Below are positions 1 through 8,227 of a stretch of DNA of 64,000 nt, piece after piece. How positions within the stretch are numbered: position 1 is the stretch's first letter; every line of letters begins with the position of its first letter. Both the position numbers and the translations under genes were made by a program. The notes under the pieces were generated by a model. It saw nothing but the letters and a program-made list of their open reading frames with translations, was not told the DNA's origin and ran no database searches. Source of the stretch: Tistrella mobilis (GTDB lineage Bacteria; Pseudomonadota; Alphaproteobacteria; Tistrellales; Tistrellaceae); the NCBI RefSeq assembly GCF_041468085.1, contig NZ_CP121017.1:62001-126000 (forward strand). Direction: 5' to 3'.

Positions 1-839
1 CCGGAGGGTCGCAGGGTCAGCACCAGCGCCAGGATCGCAAAGGCGATCAGATCCTGATAATCGGTGGCGAGATAGGTGCCACCCAGGCTTTCGGCGAGGG
101 CGAGGCCATAGCCGCAGATGATCGCCCCGGCCACACTGCCCATGCCGCCGATCACCACGATCACGAAGGCCTTGAGGCCGACGACCAGACCCATCGAGGG
201 TGAGATCAGGTTGATGGGCGCGATCAGCGCCGCCGCCGCGGCTGCCAGGCCGGCAGAGAGCGCGAAGGTGATCATCGAGATCCGCTCAGGATCGATACCG
301 ACCAGCTGCGCCCCGACCCGGTCCTGGGAAACCGCTTCGATCGCGGCGCCGAGTGCGGTGCGCTTCAGGAACAGGAAAAGCACCGCCATCAGCCCCATGC
401 CGGCGATGATCAGGATCAGCTTCTGCTCCGTCACCGTGGTGCCCCAGAGGTCGACGACTGCGCCGTAAGGCGACGGCAGTCGACGGAAATCCGCCCCCCA
501 GACCAGCTGTGCGAAGGCTTCCAGGAACAGCATCAGCCCAACGGCCGCGATCATCATATTCACGTGCGGTGCGTGGCGAAGCGGCCTGAAGGCCAGCCGT
601 TCGACCAGAATGCCGACCACGGCGAGAGCCGCCACCGCCAGCGCCATGCCGATCCAGTAGTGCAGGTCGAGCCCGGTGACGGCGGCAAAGGTGACATAGG
701 CGCCCAGCATGTAGAGATGCCCGTGGGCGAAATTCGGGATCTCCATCGTTCCGTAGATCAGTGTCACGCCAAGGGCCACAAGGCTGTAGACACTGCCCAA
801 GACCAGACCATTCATGACCTGTTGGGCAAACAGCTCCAT
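1..839 (-). CDS. LivH-type branched-chain/HAAT ABC transporter permease, partial
   Basis: Inner-membrane permease of a HAAT (Liv-type) importer. The reading frame is open from ATG at 839 to the left edge, so about 279 N-terminal residues are present and the C-terminus is missing. The start MELFAQQVMNGLVLGSVYSL and the following IYG motif are typical of LivH, as are the many hydrophobic helices and the late segment GLKAFVIVVIGGMGSVAGA, which matches the EAA-like coupling loop of the family. ATG 839 is preferred over ATG 848 because GGGAGG lies about 9 bases upstream of it and only 1 base before the other. The rest of the transporter must lie to the left. This is a second HAAT system, separate from the one at 20.8-29.2 kb. 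Substrate unknown. Confidence 0.9.
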   Translation of the reverse strand, partial: MELFAQQVMNGLVLGSVYSLVALGVTLIYGTMEIPNFAHGHLYMLGAYVTFAAVTGLDLHYWIGMALAVAALAVVGILVERLAFRPLRHAPHVNMMIAAVGLMLFLEAFAQLVWGADFRRLPSPYGAVVDLWGTTVTEQKLILIIAGMGLMAVLFLFLKRTALGAAIEAVSQDRVGAQLVGIDPERISMITFALSAGLAAAAAALIAPINLISPSMGLVVGLKAFVIVVIGGMGSVAGAIICGYGLALAESLGGTYLATDYQDLIAFAILALVLTLRPS

Positions 840-961
840 CGCGCGCATCCCTCCCAGGGTGTGCCCGGCCGGGCGTCGGGTGGTGGCGGCTGCGTGGCGC
901 GCGCACGTCTTCCCGGCCCTCCGGTGGCCGGTCGCGAAACACGCCGGCCATTTGTCCCGGA

Positions 962-991
962 AGCTTAGCGACGTATTTTCATCTCGGTCAA
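962..991 (-). promoter_or_regulatory. Putative sigma-70 promoter for the LivH-type permease gene
   Basis: Reading leftwards, TTGACC (986-991) is followed after 18 bases by TAAGCT (962-967). It lies about 120 bases upstream of the permease start in the most AT-rich stretch between the two genes. The -35 is good and the -10 is weak. The same TTGACC-N18 pattern occurs at the other HAAT operon (29409-29438). Confidence 0.4.
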
Positions 992-1017
992 ACGTCTAAT
1001 TGAAATAGATGTCCATC

Positions 1018-1079
1018 GCGAAATTCTGCATTGCACAATAATTTCGCCTTCGGTGATCAGAACGGCGCAGAATTGCGCC
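1018..1079. repeat. Nested inverted repeats upstream of the LivH-type gene
   Basis: GCGAAATT (1018-1025) and AATTTCGC (1040-1047) form a perfect 8-bp inverted repeat with a 14-base spacer. GGCGCA (1064-1069) and TGCGCC (1074-1079) form a second one with a GAAT loop. AATTCTGC (1022-1029) is also repeated inverted as GCAGAATT (1067-1074), linking the two. The region lies between the end of the leftward HNH gene (1124) and the leftward permease promoter, so it could hold regulator sites, or a weak terminator for the upstream operon. No T-run follows. Confidence 0.4.
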
Positions 1080-1123
1080 ATTCGTGGGCGGACATGCAGC
1101 GCAATATGTCTCGGAGATGAATG

Positions 1124-1429
1124 TCAGCGGCGGCGCCGGCTGCGACCATGGCGGCCCGGCAGTTCAGGCCAGTCGACCAGCTCCGGCGGCCGCTTCGCGA
1201 TCCAGCGCAGGAAGCCCTGCATTTCGGGCGCGGCCCGCAGCGCCTCGGCGGTGTTCAGCTCGCGGGCGAGGCGCTTCTCGTCGAACAGGCGGTGGATCAT
1301 GCGATGACAGATCCGGTGCAGCACGGCCTGATCGTGCCCGCCTGCCGATACCGGCACCCAGTGGTGCCGGTCGACCGCTGCCGCCAGCGTCGGCAGCGGT
1401 CGGCGGCAGATGGGGCAGATCGCACTCAG
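1124..1429 (-). CDS. Small HNH endonuclease-family protein, probable CTG start
   Basis: About 101 residues. It carries a CPIC zinc-knuckle-like pair near the start, then VDRHHWVPVSAGG and LHRICHRMIHRLF, the layout of small HNH proteins (H-H, then C-H and I-H), ending in a basic GRSRRRR tail. The conserved CPIC part lies upstream of the first usable standard start (GTG at 1357). No ATG, GTG or TTG occurs in frame between them or near the preceding gene. CTG at 1427-1429 overlaps the TGA of the permease gene as CTGA, like the common ATGA coupling, so I take it as the likely start. It is the last gene of the amino-acid transporter operon. Function unknown; such proteins are often annotated as HNH nucleases without evidence of a target. 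Confidence 0.65.
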   Translation of the reverse strand: MSAICPICRRPLPTLAAAVDRHHWVPVSAGGHDQAVLHRICHRMIHRLFDEKRLARELNTAEALRAAPEMQGFLRWIAKRPPELVDWPELPGRHGRSRRRR

Positions 1430-2112
1430 CGCCGTGCCATATGGCGGTTGAGCCGGGCCTCTACACGCGCAAAGACGCGGGTCAGCAGCAGGGTGATGAC
1501 GAGATAGATCACGCCTGCGGCCACGAACAGCTCAGTGACGGCGAAGGTCCGGGAGATCAGGGTGCGGGTGACGCCCATCAGATCGAGGATGGTGATGGTG
1601 CTGGCGAGCGCGCTCGCCTTGATCATCAGGATCACCTCGTTGCCGTAGGCCGGGAAGCCGTAGCGGATCGCGATCGGCAGGATGATCCGGCGGAAGGTGA
1701 GCGCCCGGCTCATGCCCAGCGCCTGGGCCGCCTCGATCTGACCGCGCGGCACGGCCTGGATGGCACCGCGCAGGATCTCGGCGGTATAGCCGCTGGTATT
1801 GAGCGCGAAGGCGATGATCGCACACCAATACGGCTCACGCAGGATCGGCCACAGGAAGCTGCTGCGGATCGCCGGAAACTGTGACAGGCCGTAATAGATC
1901 AGGAACAGCTGCACCAGCAGTGGCGTACCGCGGAAGAAGAAGATGTAGCCGCGGCCGAACCAGGCGAGCAGCGGGTTCTGCGAGATGCGCGCCATAGCGA
2001 CCAGCAGGGCGAGAGCCGCCCCGATGATCAATGCCAGGGCGACGAGCTGGAAGGTGGTGGCCAGACCGCCGGCCAGCCGCTCCCAATTGTCGAAGATGAC
2101 TTCCCACCGCAT
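1426..2112 (-). CDS. HisM/ArtM-type amino acid ABC transporter permease
   Basis: 228-residue inner-membrane permease of the polar amino acid (PAAT) family. Several hydrophobic segments are visible, with the family signature FFRGTPLLVQLFLIYYG near residues 79-95 and the EAA loop GQIEAAQALGMSRALTFRRI around 144-163, which contacts the ATPase. It pairs with the neighbouring permease, whose stop is 3 bases upstream of this ATG, to form the membrane heterodimer. The binding protein upstream resembles lysine/arginine/ornithine/histidine receptors, so a basic amino acid is the likely cargo. That is inferred from family membership only. Confidence 0.9.
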   Translation of the reverse strand: MRWEVIFDNWERLAGGLATTFQLVALALIIGAALALLVAMARISQNPLLAWFGRGYIFFFRGTPLLVQLFLIYYGLSQFPAIRSSFLWPILREPYWCAIIAFALNTSGYTAEILRGAIQAVPRGQIEAAQALGMSRALTFRRIILPIAIRYGFPAYGNEVILMIKASALASTITILDLMGVTRTLISRTFAVTELFVAAGVIYLVITLLLTRVFARVEARLNRHMARR

Positions 2113-2115
2113 CGC

Positions 2116-2838
2116 TCAGGCCCTCGCGCCGGTCGCGGGCACACCCGATGCGCGTCGGCCCGTACCGCGGGCCGCCCAGCGTTCCATGCGGGCGATGCCG
2201 ATCTCGGCGATCAGGGTGAAGAACAGATAGATGAGTGCCGCGGCGAAGAAGAAGGTGAAGGGCTCCCGCGTGGCGCCGGCGGCGACATGGGCCTTGCGCA
2301 TCAGCTCGTCGAGCGCCACCACCGACACCAGGGAGGTATCCTTCATCATCACCAGCAGCAGATTGCCGAGGCCCGGCAGGGCCAGCCGCCAGACCTGCGG
2401 CAGAACGATGCGCCGGAAGGTCAGGCGCGGGCTCATGCCCAGCGCCCGGGCGGCTTCGATCTGGCCCTTGGGCAGGGCTGCGAGCGCGCCGCGGAACACC
2501 TCGGTCGCATAGGCGCCATAGGCGAGGCCCAACGCCACCACGCCGGCGACGAAGGGACTGACCGAAACCTGGGTCTCGGCACCGGCAGCAGTGAGGGCAT
2601 TGTTCACGATCACCGGCAGGGCGAAGAAAACGAACAGCACCACCAGCAGCTCCGGAATGCCGCGGATGACGGTGGTGTAGGTCTGGCCGATACCGCGCAG
2701 AACCCGCGACCGGCTGGATTTTGCGAGGGCGCCGGCAAGGCCCAGAACCAGCCCCAGCGCCAGCGAGGGCGGAATCAGGGCGAGGGTGATCGCCGCCCCT
2801 TCGATCAGCAGGCCGCCATAGCCCTTGAAGTCGAACAT
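2116..2838 (-). CDS. HisQ/ArtQ-type amino acid ABC transporter permease
   Basis: 240-residue PAAT permease and partner of the permease immediately downstream. It shows the paired signatures VIRGIPELLVVLFVFF (about residues 57-72) and GQIEAARALGMSPRLTFRRI (about 143-162), and a basic C-terminal tail. It starts at ATG 2838, 140 bases downstream of the binding-protein gene. Two stem-loops occupy that gap and probably lower its expression relative to the binding protein. Confidence 0.9.
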   Translation of the reverse strand: MFDFKGYGGLLIEGAAITLALIPPSLALGLVLGLAGALAKSSRSRVLRGIGQTYTTVIRGIPELLVVLFVFFALPVIVNNALTAAGAETQVSVSPFVAGVVALGLAYGAYATEVFRGALAALPKGQIEAARALGMSPRLTFRRIVLPQVWRLALPGLGNLLLVMMKDTSLVSVVALDELMRKAHVAAGATREPFTFFFAAALIYLFFTLIAEIGIARMERWAARGTGRRASGVPATGARA

Positions 2839-2907
2839 CGAAGCGTGACCGTTCCCAGAAAGCGGTGCATCAGCCCGGCGTCAGGCCGATGCCATCGAAC
2901 CGCGAAA

Positions 2908-2971
2908 GCCGGGACATTTCTGTCCCGGCCATCCGACGGTTCCAGTCGACAGGACCCGGCCATGAGCCGGG
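2908..2971 (-). promoter_or_regulatory. Two stem-loops between binding-protein and permease genes
   Basis: GCCGGGACA (2908-2916) pairs perfectly with TGTCCCGGC (2921-2929). In the transcript the 4-base loop reads GAAA, a GNRA tetraloop. A second hairpin is CCCGGC (2955-2960) with GCCGGG (2966-2971). No T-run follows, so these are more likely mRNA-stabilising or partial-termination elements than full terminators. The position matches the intercistronic hairpins known after binding-protein genes in histidine-type operons, where they give excess receptor over permease. Confidence 0.6.
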
Positions 2972-2978
2972 CAGGCGG

Positions 2979-3752
2979 TCACTCGCCATAGATGTCGAAG
3001 TTGAACCACTTGTCGTTGATCTGCTTGAAGGTACCGTCGGCGCGGATCGCGGCGATCGCGTCGTTGAACTTGTTCACGAGCGCGGCATCGCCCTTGCGGA
3101 CCGCAACACCGATGCCTTCGCCGTACCACTTCGGATCGGCAACCGGCTTGCCCACGAAATGGAAGCCCTGGCCATCGCTGGTCTTCAGCCAGTCACCCAG
3201 AATCGGCTGGTCGGCGAGCGTGAGGTCGGCACGGCCCGACACCATGTCCAGATTGGCCTGGTCCTGGGTGTCGTAGAGACGGATGTCGCTGTCCTTGTAA
3301 TTGTCTTCCAGGTAGGTGACGTGGGTCGTCGACCGCTGGACCGCAATCACCTTACCGGCAAGTGCCTTGGGAGAAGTGTCGTCATAGGTCTTGTCCTTCG
3401 GCGCCACGAACTGACCCGCCGACAGGGCATACTTGCTGGAGAAGTCCACCGACTGCTTGCGATCCTCGGTGATCGACATGGCAGCAATGATGGCATCATA
3501 TTTGTTGGCGAGAAGGCCGGGAATGATGCCGTCCCAATCCTGGGCGACGATCTCGCACTCCGCCTTCATTTTCGCGCAGAGGGCATTGGCGATGTCGACG
3601 TCGAAGCCGTCGAGCTTGCCCTGCTCGTTCACGAAGTTGAACGGGGGATAGGCACCCTCGGTCGCGATGCGGATCTTGTCGGCCGCGGCAGCACTGCCGG
3701 TGGCCAACCCCAGTCCGATGACGGCGGCGCTCAGGATACGGAAAATGCCCAC
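2979..3752 (-). CDS. HisJ/ArgT-type periplasmic amino acid-binding protein
   Basis: 257 residues. A signal peptide (hydrophobic core to about residue 20, ending GSAAAA) is followed by the SBP_bac_3 fold: IRIATEGAYPPFNF, GFDVDIANALC and AAMSITEDRKQSVDFS, all typical of the lysine-arginine-ornithine/histidine receptor family. It delivers ligand to the two permeases downstream. The start is GTG at 3752 with GGGAG a few bases upstream. It is separated from its ATPase gene by a MarR gene, which is unusual for this family. Confidence 0.92.
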   Translation of the reverse strand: MGIFRILSAAVIGLGLATGSAAAADKIRIATEGAYPPFNFVNEQGKLDGFDVDIANALCAKMKAECEIVAQDWDGIIPGLLANKYDAIIAAMSITEDRKQSVDFSSKYALSAGQFVAPKDKTYDDTSPKALAGKVIAVQRSTTHVTYLEDNYKDSDIRLYDTQDQANLDMVSGRADLTLADQPILGDWLKTSDGQGFHFVGKPVADPKWYGEGIGVAVRKGDAALVNKFNDAIAAIRADGTFKQINDKWFNFDIYGE

Positions 3753-3888
3753 GTGTCGATCTCCCTCGACGATACTCGACCCTCCGCCCCGCCCGGGACC
3801 GGCCCTCAGGCACGGTCCACCGGCTCCCCCGAACCGGCGGCCGGACCCCGCGGGCCTGCCGCTGACGGATGCGGTATTGCTAAGGTCT

Positions 3889-3918
3889 AGTAAAGCCGGG
3901 CCGCAGGGGCCGGTTCAA
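3889..3918 (-). promoter_or_regulatory. Putative promoter for the HisJ-type gene
   Basis: Leftward TTGAAC (3913-3918), 18-base spacer, TTTACT (3889-3894), about 140 bases before the GTG start. The GC-rich spacer contains a GGCC/GGCC dyad. It would let the binding protein and permeases be transcribed separately from the MarR gene upstream. Weak evidence from sequence alone. Confidence 0.35.
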
Positions 3919-3949
3919 CGACAAAACGCGGGCAAGGCCTGTGAAACGG

Positions 3950-4471
3950 TCAGGACGCGTGGGCGGCTGACTCATGCTCGTGATGGGCGTGGCCGGCAAC
4001 CCGCAATGCAGGACGGTCGATCTGGCCAAGCCGGGTCGGATCGGCCGCCAGAACCTCCATCACCTGCCGCCAGGCTTCCGCAGCACCGGGGCCAACGGCC
4101 GCGAAGGCCTTGTCGAGATAGCCGGTCTGCAGGGCCGACAGCCGGGCTTCGAGCTTCGCGCCTTCGTCGCTGAGCCGCACATTCAGCATCCGCCGGTTCG
4201 ACGGCACCGGCGTCAGCAGAACCAGCCCCTGATCCAGCAGCTGGCGCATCGGTCGATGCAGGGCCTGACGCGACACCCTGAGCTTGTCGAGCAGGTCGGT
4301 CAGGGTCATGTCGGGGCCGCCATGCCCCACGAAATACAGAATCCGATGGTGCGACCGGTTCAGCCCCCGTTCGGCCAGAATGCGATCAGGTTCCTCGACG
4401 AGAAACCGAAACGCGAAGTGGAACAATTCCAGATCACGATCGTTGCTGCCGCCCTCAGTGCAGGATGCCAT
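3950..4471 (-). CDS. MarR-family transcriptional regulator
   Basis: 173 residues with a winged helix-turn-helix: LNRSHHRILYFVGHGGPDMT, then DLLDKLRVSRQALHRPMRQL (recognition region, about residues 59-78), then a wing with PSNRRMLNVRLSDEGAKL, the standard MarR layout. A His-rich C-terminal tail (GHAHHEHESAAHAS) could bind metal, though this is only suggestive. ATG 4471 has GGAG 8 bases upstream. The gene sits inside a PAAT transporter locus, between the ATPase and the binding protein, so control of that transporter is the simplest reading. A candidate operator centred on AGTTAACT lies in its own promoter. Confidence 0.88.
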   Translation of the reverse strand: MASCTEGGSNDRDLELFHFAFRFLVEEPDRILAERGLNRSHHRILYFVGHGGPDMTLTDLLDKLRVSRQALHRPMRQLLDQGLVLLTPVPSNRRMLNVRLSDEGAKLEARLSALQTGYLDKAFAAVGPGAAEAWRQVMEVLAADPTRLGQIDRPALRVAGHAHHEHESAAHAS

Positions 4472-4568
4472 CAGCTTTGCTCCATGCGCTCGTTATGTTT
4501 CTTGCGCAACTGATTTCGGGCAGATCATGAAGCGACATGCCTGATCAGTCACGACCTGTACACAAGAT

Positions 4569-4598
4569 ATAGCACAAGAGTTAACTATGTGTATCCAA
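4569..4598 (-). promoter_or_regulatory. Promoter and possible operator of the MarR gene
   Basis: Leftward TTGGAT (4593-4598), 18-base spacer, TGCTAT (4569-4574). The spacer contains the perfect palindrome AGTTAACT (4579-4586) inside a longer imperfect dyad. The hexamer CACAAG is repeated 12 bases apart (4561-4566 and 4573-4578) across the -10. The stretch 4490-4605 is strikingly AT-rich for this genome. MarR proteins commonly repress their own promoters through such dyads; binding here is inferred. Confidence 0.45.
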
Positions 4599-4608
4599 CG
4601 CTCCAGAA

Positions 4609-5385
4609 TTATCGCAGTCGGCTTGCAAGAAACTGACGACAACGGTCGTTGACTGGATTTTCAAAGACCTGCTCAGGCGGACCGTCTTCAGCGATGATAC
4701 CCTGATCGAAGAATGCAACCCGCGAAGACACCTCGCGCGCAAAGCCCATCTCGTGCGTGACGATCAACATCGTCCTGCCTTCTTCGGCAAGACTGCGAAT
4801 GACACGCAATACTTCGCCGACCAGCTCAGGATCGAGCGCCGAGGTCGGCTCGTCGAACAACATGACGCGGGGGTCCATGGCCAGCGCCCGGGCAATGGCC
4901 GCCCGCTGCTGCTGACCTCCTGAGAGTTCCGCGGGATAATGTCCGGTCTTGTCGGCGATCCCGACTTTCTCAAGCAGACGGCGGGCGGTATCGGCCGCCT
5001 CGTCACGGGGGCGGCCGAGCACGTGGACCGGTGCCTCGGTCACGTTCTCGAGCACCGTCAGATGGGGCCAGAGATTGAAGCTCTGGAACACCATGCCCAG
5101 CCGGGCACGGATCCTGTCCAGCTGGCGCGGATCGGCCGGCTCCATGCCGCCACCGCGTGCCGGCTTCAGGCGAATCTCCTCGCCATCGACACGGACGACG
5201 CCCTGATCGGGCATCTCCAGCATGTTGATGCACCGCAGGAAGGTGCTCTTGCCTGATCCGCTGCTGCCGATGATCGAGATCACATCGCCTTCGGCCGCCT
5301 GGAGAGAGACCCCCTTCACCACCTCCAGATTACCGAAGCGCTTGTGCAGGCGCTCCACCTCCAGCGCCCAGCGTGTCGTCGTCAT
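4609..5385 (-). CDS. HisP/ArtP-type amino acid ABC transporter ATPase
   Basis: 258 residues. Walker [10 protein letters not shown], the Q-loop in [13 protein letters not shown], the signature [15 protein letters not shown], Walker [15 protein letters not shown] and the switch His in IVTHEMGFA are all intact, and the order and spacing match PAAT ATPases. I take ATG 5385 (preceded by AAGGGGG) rather than the longer open frame up to 5514, whose first 43 residues are unlike the family. It is cytoplasmic, energising the two permeases encoded 2-3 kb downstream. A weak promoter (TTTCCT-N17-CATAAT, -10 at 5470-5475) may separate it from ccmI. Confidence 0.92.
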   Translation of the reverse strand: MTTTRWALEVERLHKRFGNLEVVKGVSLQAAEGDVISIIGSSGSGKSTFLRCINMLEMPDQGVVRVDGEEIRLKPARGGGMEPADPRQLDRIRARLGMVFQSFNLWPHLTVLENVTEAPVHVLGRPRDEAADTARRLLEKVGIADKTGHYPAELSGGQQQRAAIARALAMDPRVMLFDEPTSALDPELVGEVLRVIRSLAEEGRTMLIVTHEMGFAREVSSRVAFFDQGIIAEDGPPEQVFENPVNDRCRQFLASRLR

Positions 5386-5514
5386 GTGCCCCCTTCGTGG
5401 CCGCCACCGGCCGTTCTGGTTTCGCCGATCTCCGCCGCCCCTACGGACGAAATCTGTCTCTGAGACGGGATTATGACGGGCGGGCAGCCCGGAGGAAACC
5501 GGCAGTGGCATCAA

Positions 5515-6939
5515 TCAGTCGGCGGGTGGCGGCACGTCACTGGTGGTGTCATCGAGCGCGGTGATACGCGCTTCGACCTGAGCGCGTTCCGGCGAGCCCG
5601 CCGGCAGCACGTCGAGCAGGCGGTGCCAAAGGCTGCGGGCCTGATCCAGCTCGCCGTCGCGGGCATGCACTTCGCCACCCAGCCAGAGCGCCATGTCGTG
5701 TTCAGGGGCCAGCGCCAGTGCCCGGTCGCGGGCTGCATGGGCGGCGGTGATGATCCGGGGATCGAGTTCGCCGTCGTCCGGAACCTCGACCCGCGCCTGC
5801 ATCAGCGCGAGTTGCAGGTCCATCACCCGCGGATTGGCTTCGGCGCCGCGGGCAAGGGCTGCGCGCGCCGCCGCCGGATCACCGAGAACGGTGTAGGAGC
5901 GGGCGAGACGCAGCCAGCCCTCCGGATCCTCGGGCGCATTTTCCAGGCGTGACGCCAGCCCCTGAACCATGCCGCGGATCATTTCGGCCTGGGCAGGCGG
6001 CACCGCCATGCCGCCGGGTGCCTCTGCGGCCTCGCCCGGGCTGCGCCAGCTTTCGGGGATGAGGCTTACCACCGGTTTGCCCAGATCGCCGGCGGCGCGA
6101 CGGATCTGGCGTTCCAGCTCCGCCCGCCAGGGGGCGTCGGCGGGGGTGTCTGCGGCAAGCGCCACCCAGCGCTCCAGAGCCTCTGCGATCCGCCCGGCCT
6201 GGGCATCGGCGAGGCCCAGATAATAGCGGGCTGCGGCATTTTCGGGATCGCGGGCGACGGCACGGTCGAACAGCACCCGGGCATGTTCATCCACCTGGCC
6301 GCCGCGGGCGATCACCTCGGCGGCGGCAGCACTCGTCAGCAGGTCGACGTCATCGGGGGCAAGGGCCAGCGCCCTGGCAAAGGCACGGGCGGCCTCGTCA
6401 TGGCGCCCCAGGCTGCTCAGGGCGCGGCCAAGCAGGGTCCAACCGCGAGGATCCTCGCTGTCGGCACCTTCAAGTTTGGTCGCCAGTTCTTCGGCCAGCT
6501 TTGCCAGATCGGCATCGCCCGCCTGGGCGAGCGGCCGTTCTGCCGCCGGATGGTCGGGAAGGCCGGGCTGTCCCAGACGCAGATAGACACCGACCGCGAT
6601 CATCGGTACCAGCAGGATCAGAATCGCAGCCAGGCGATTGGCCCGGCGCCGTTCCTTGCGGCCCGACGGTGCGTGATGGGGTTCCGCCCCGCGGGCGGCA
6701 TCCGCGGCAAGCAGCCGACGCTGGATTTCGAGCCGTGCCGCCGTCGCCTCATCGGCGGTGAGCCGACCCTGAGCCAGTTCGGTATCGACCTCGGCCAGCT
6801 GATGGCGATAGATCGCGATGTCGCCCAGCCGGGCGGCTCCGCGTTCGCGGGCGCGACCTTTCAGAACCGGCAGCAGCAGCACGGTCAGGGCAAGCAGGGT
6901 AACCAGGGCGATGACCGCCCAGAACCAGAGACCGGTCAT
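5515..6939 (-). CDS. ccmI: Cytochrome c biogenesis protein CcmI (TPR, apocytochrome chaperone)
   Basis: 474 residues. Two N-terminal membrane spans (about residues 3-25 and 101-121) flank a cytoplasmic loop with a heptad-like, Leu-rich helix, followed by periplasmic TPR-type helices rich in Ala (DPRGWTLLGRALSSLGRHDEA and EDPEGWLRLARSYTVLGDPA are clear TPR units, the second near residue 340). CcmI presents apocytochrome c to the CcmF/CcmH haem ligation complex. Its ATG overlaps the ccmH stop (ATGA), and it is the last gene of the ccm operon. Confidence 0.93.
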   Translation of the reverse strand: MTGLWFWAVIALVTLLALTVLLLPVLKGRARERGAARLGDIAIYRHQLAEVDTELAQGRLTADEATAARLEIQRRLLAADAARGAEPHHAPSGRKERRRANRLAAILILLVPMIAVGVYLRLGQPGLPDHPAAERPLAQAGDADLAKLAEELATKLEGADSEDPRGWTLLGRALSSLGRHDEAARAFARALALAPDDVDLLTSAAAAEVIARGGQVDEHARVLFDRAVARDPENAAARYYLGLADAQAGRIAEALERWVALAADTPADAPWRAELERQIRRAAGDLGKPVVSLIPESWRSPGEAAEAPGGMAVPPAQAEMIRGMVQGLASRLENAPEDPEGWLRLARSYTVLGDPAAARAALARGAEANPRVMDLQLALMQARVEVPDDGELDPRIITAAHAARDRALALAPEHDMALWLGGEVHARDGELDQARSLWHRLLDVLPAGSPERAQVEARITALDDTTSDVPPPAD

Positions 6940-7682
6940 TTCTGGGGGCGTCCGTCCTTGGGCGGCGTGTCGGCTTCGTCAGACCCGGAAGCATCGGGCG
7001 CGGCGCCCCCTGCTTCGGTCGCATCGGTGGACGGTGTCGTATCCGCCGGTGCGGCACCTGTGGGCGCGGTCTTGTCCGGTGCCGGGTCGAAGATCTCGTC
7101 CGTGCCCGCACGTGCATTGCCCGTCTCGTCGAGCAGCCGGGCCAGACGCCAGGCCTCCTCATCGTCGAGCGGACGGGCAAACCCGTCTTCGGCGGCACGG
7201 GCGGTATAGGCGCGGCGCTGACGGCGGATGAAGCCGATCGCGATTGCGGCGCCGACCAGCAGCGCCACCGCCGGGGCAGCCCAGAGCAGATAGGTGGTCG
7301 ACTTGACCGGCGGCCGCATCAGAATCCAGTCGCCATAGCGGTCGACCATGAAGGTCAGGATGTCGTCGCGGCTGCGGCCGGCCGCCACCTGCTCGCGCAC
7401 CACCTGCCGCAGGTCGCGGGCCAGTTCGGCATTGCTGTCTTCGATCGACTGATTCTGGCAGACCAGGCAGCGCAGTTCCTTCGAGATCTCGCGCGCCCGG
7501 CGCTCTTCGGCCGGATCGGCCAGCGGAATCTCGGGCTGGGCGAGCGGTCCGGGAGCGACACTGCCGGGGGCCGGCATTTCCTGCGGTGCACGCTGTGCCG
7601 GGGCGTCGGTCTGCTGGGCCAGTGCCTGCAGGGCGGAGACCGCCAGCAGGGCGGCGATCGCGAGGCAAGCGGCGCGGGTCAT
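6936..7682 (-). CDS. ccmH: Cytochrome c maturation thiol-disulfide protein CcmH
   Basis: 248 residues. A signal peptide (first about 22) is followed by a Pro/Ala-rich linker and the CcmH core with the redox motif LRCLVCQNQS (C72 and C75). A single membrane span lies near residues 130-150, and an extended acidic, Ala/Thr-rich cytoplasmic tail of about 90 residues follows. It keeps apocytochrome CXXCH thiols reduced for haem attachment. ATG 7682 overlaps the ccmG stop (ATGA), which fixes the start; the frame is open further upstream but that part is antisense to ccmG. The tail is longer than in most homologues. Confidence 0.93.
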   Translation of the reverse strand: MTRAACLAIAALLAVSALQALAQQTDAPAQRAPQEMPAPGSVAPGPLAQPEIPLADPAEERRAREISKELRCLVCQNQSIEDSNAELARDLRQVVREQVAAGRSRDDILTFMVDRYGDWILMRPPVKSTTYLLWAAPAVALLVGAAIAIGFIRRQRRAYTARAAEDGFARPLDDEEAWRLARLLDETGNARAGTDEIFDPAPDKTAPTGAAPADTTPSTDATEAGGAAPDASGSDEADTPPKDGRPQK

Positions 7683-8215
7683 TCGGCCGCCTCCTTCAGC
7701 AGCGGACGGATCCGGTCCTCCAGTGCCTCTTCGGTCAGCACGCCGATATGCTGTGCCAGGATGTGGCCCTGGCCGTCGACCACGAAGGTCTCCGGCACGC
7801 CCGAAATGCCGAACTCGATGCCGGTGCGGCCCTCGACGTCGGCGCCGATGCGGGCATAAGGATCGCCATGGCGGTCCAGCCAGCGACGGGCATCCTCGGG
7901 GCGATCCTTGTAGTTGATACCGACGATCCGGACACCCTCTTCCCGGGCCATCTTCATCAACAGGGGGTGTTCGGCCAGGCAGGGCACGCACCAGGATGCG
8001 AAGAAGTTGACCAGAACCGGCCGGCCATCAGCCAGATCGGCCGCCGCAAGCCCCTGTTCCCGCCCCTCGATCGGCCCGAGCGCAAAGGCGGGGACCGGCT
8101 TGTCGATCCGACCCGACGGTACGGCCCGCGGGTCGAGGTCAAGCCCGGTCAGAAACACCGCGGCCAGTGCCAGGAACACCAGCACCGGCAGGACGTAGAT
8201 CAGACGCTTCAGCAT
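7679..8215 (-). CDS. ccmG: Thioredoxin-like CcmG/DsbE
   Basis: 178 residues from ATG 8215. An in-frame GTG at 8227 would add four residues and cannot be excluded. An N-terminal anchor (KRLIYVLPVLVFLALAAVFL) is followed by a periplasmic thioredoxin fold with FFASWCVPCLAEHP (C76 and C79) and the cis-Pro region GISGVPETFVVDGQG. It reduces CcmH and apocytochrome c. It lies 12 bases after ccmF and overlaps ccmH by 4 bases. Confidence 0.93.
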   Translation of the reverse strand: MLKRLIYVLPVLVFLALAAVFLTGLDLDPRAVPSGRIDKPVPAFALGPIEGREQGLAAADLADGRPVLVNFFASWCVPCLAEHPLLMKMAREEGVRIVGINYKDRPEDARRWLDRHGDPYARIGADVEGRTGIEFGISGVPETFVVDGQGHILAQHIGVLTEEALEDRIRPLLKEAAE

Positions 8216-8227
8216 CGACGCGGCCAC

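Noticed and set aside
286-951. 221-residue leftward frame over the first gene
   Set aside because: Out of frame with the clear LivH-type permease; Arg/Gly-rich composition only.
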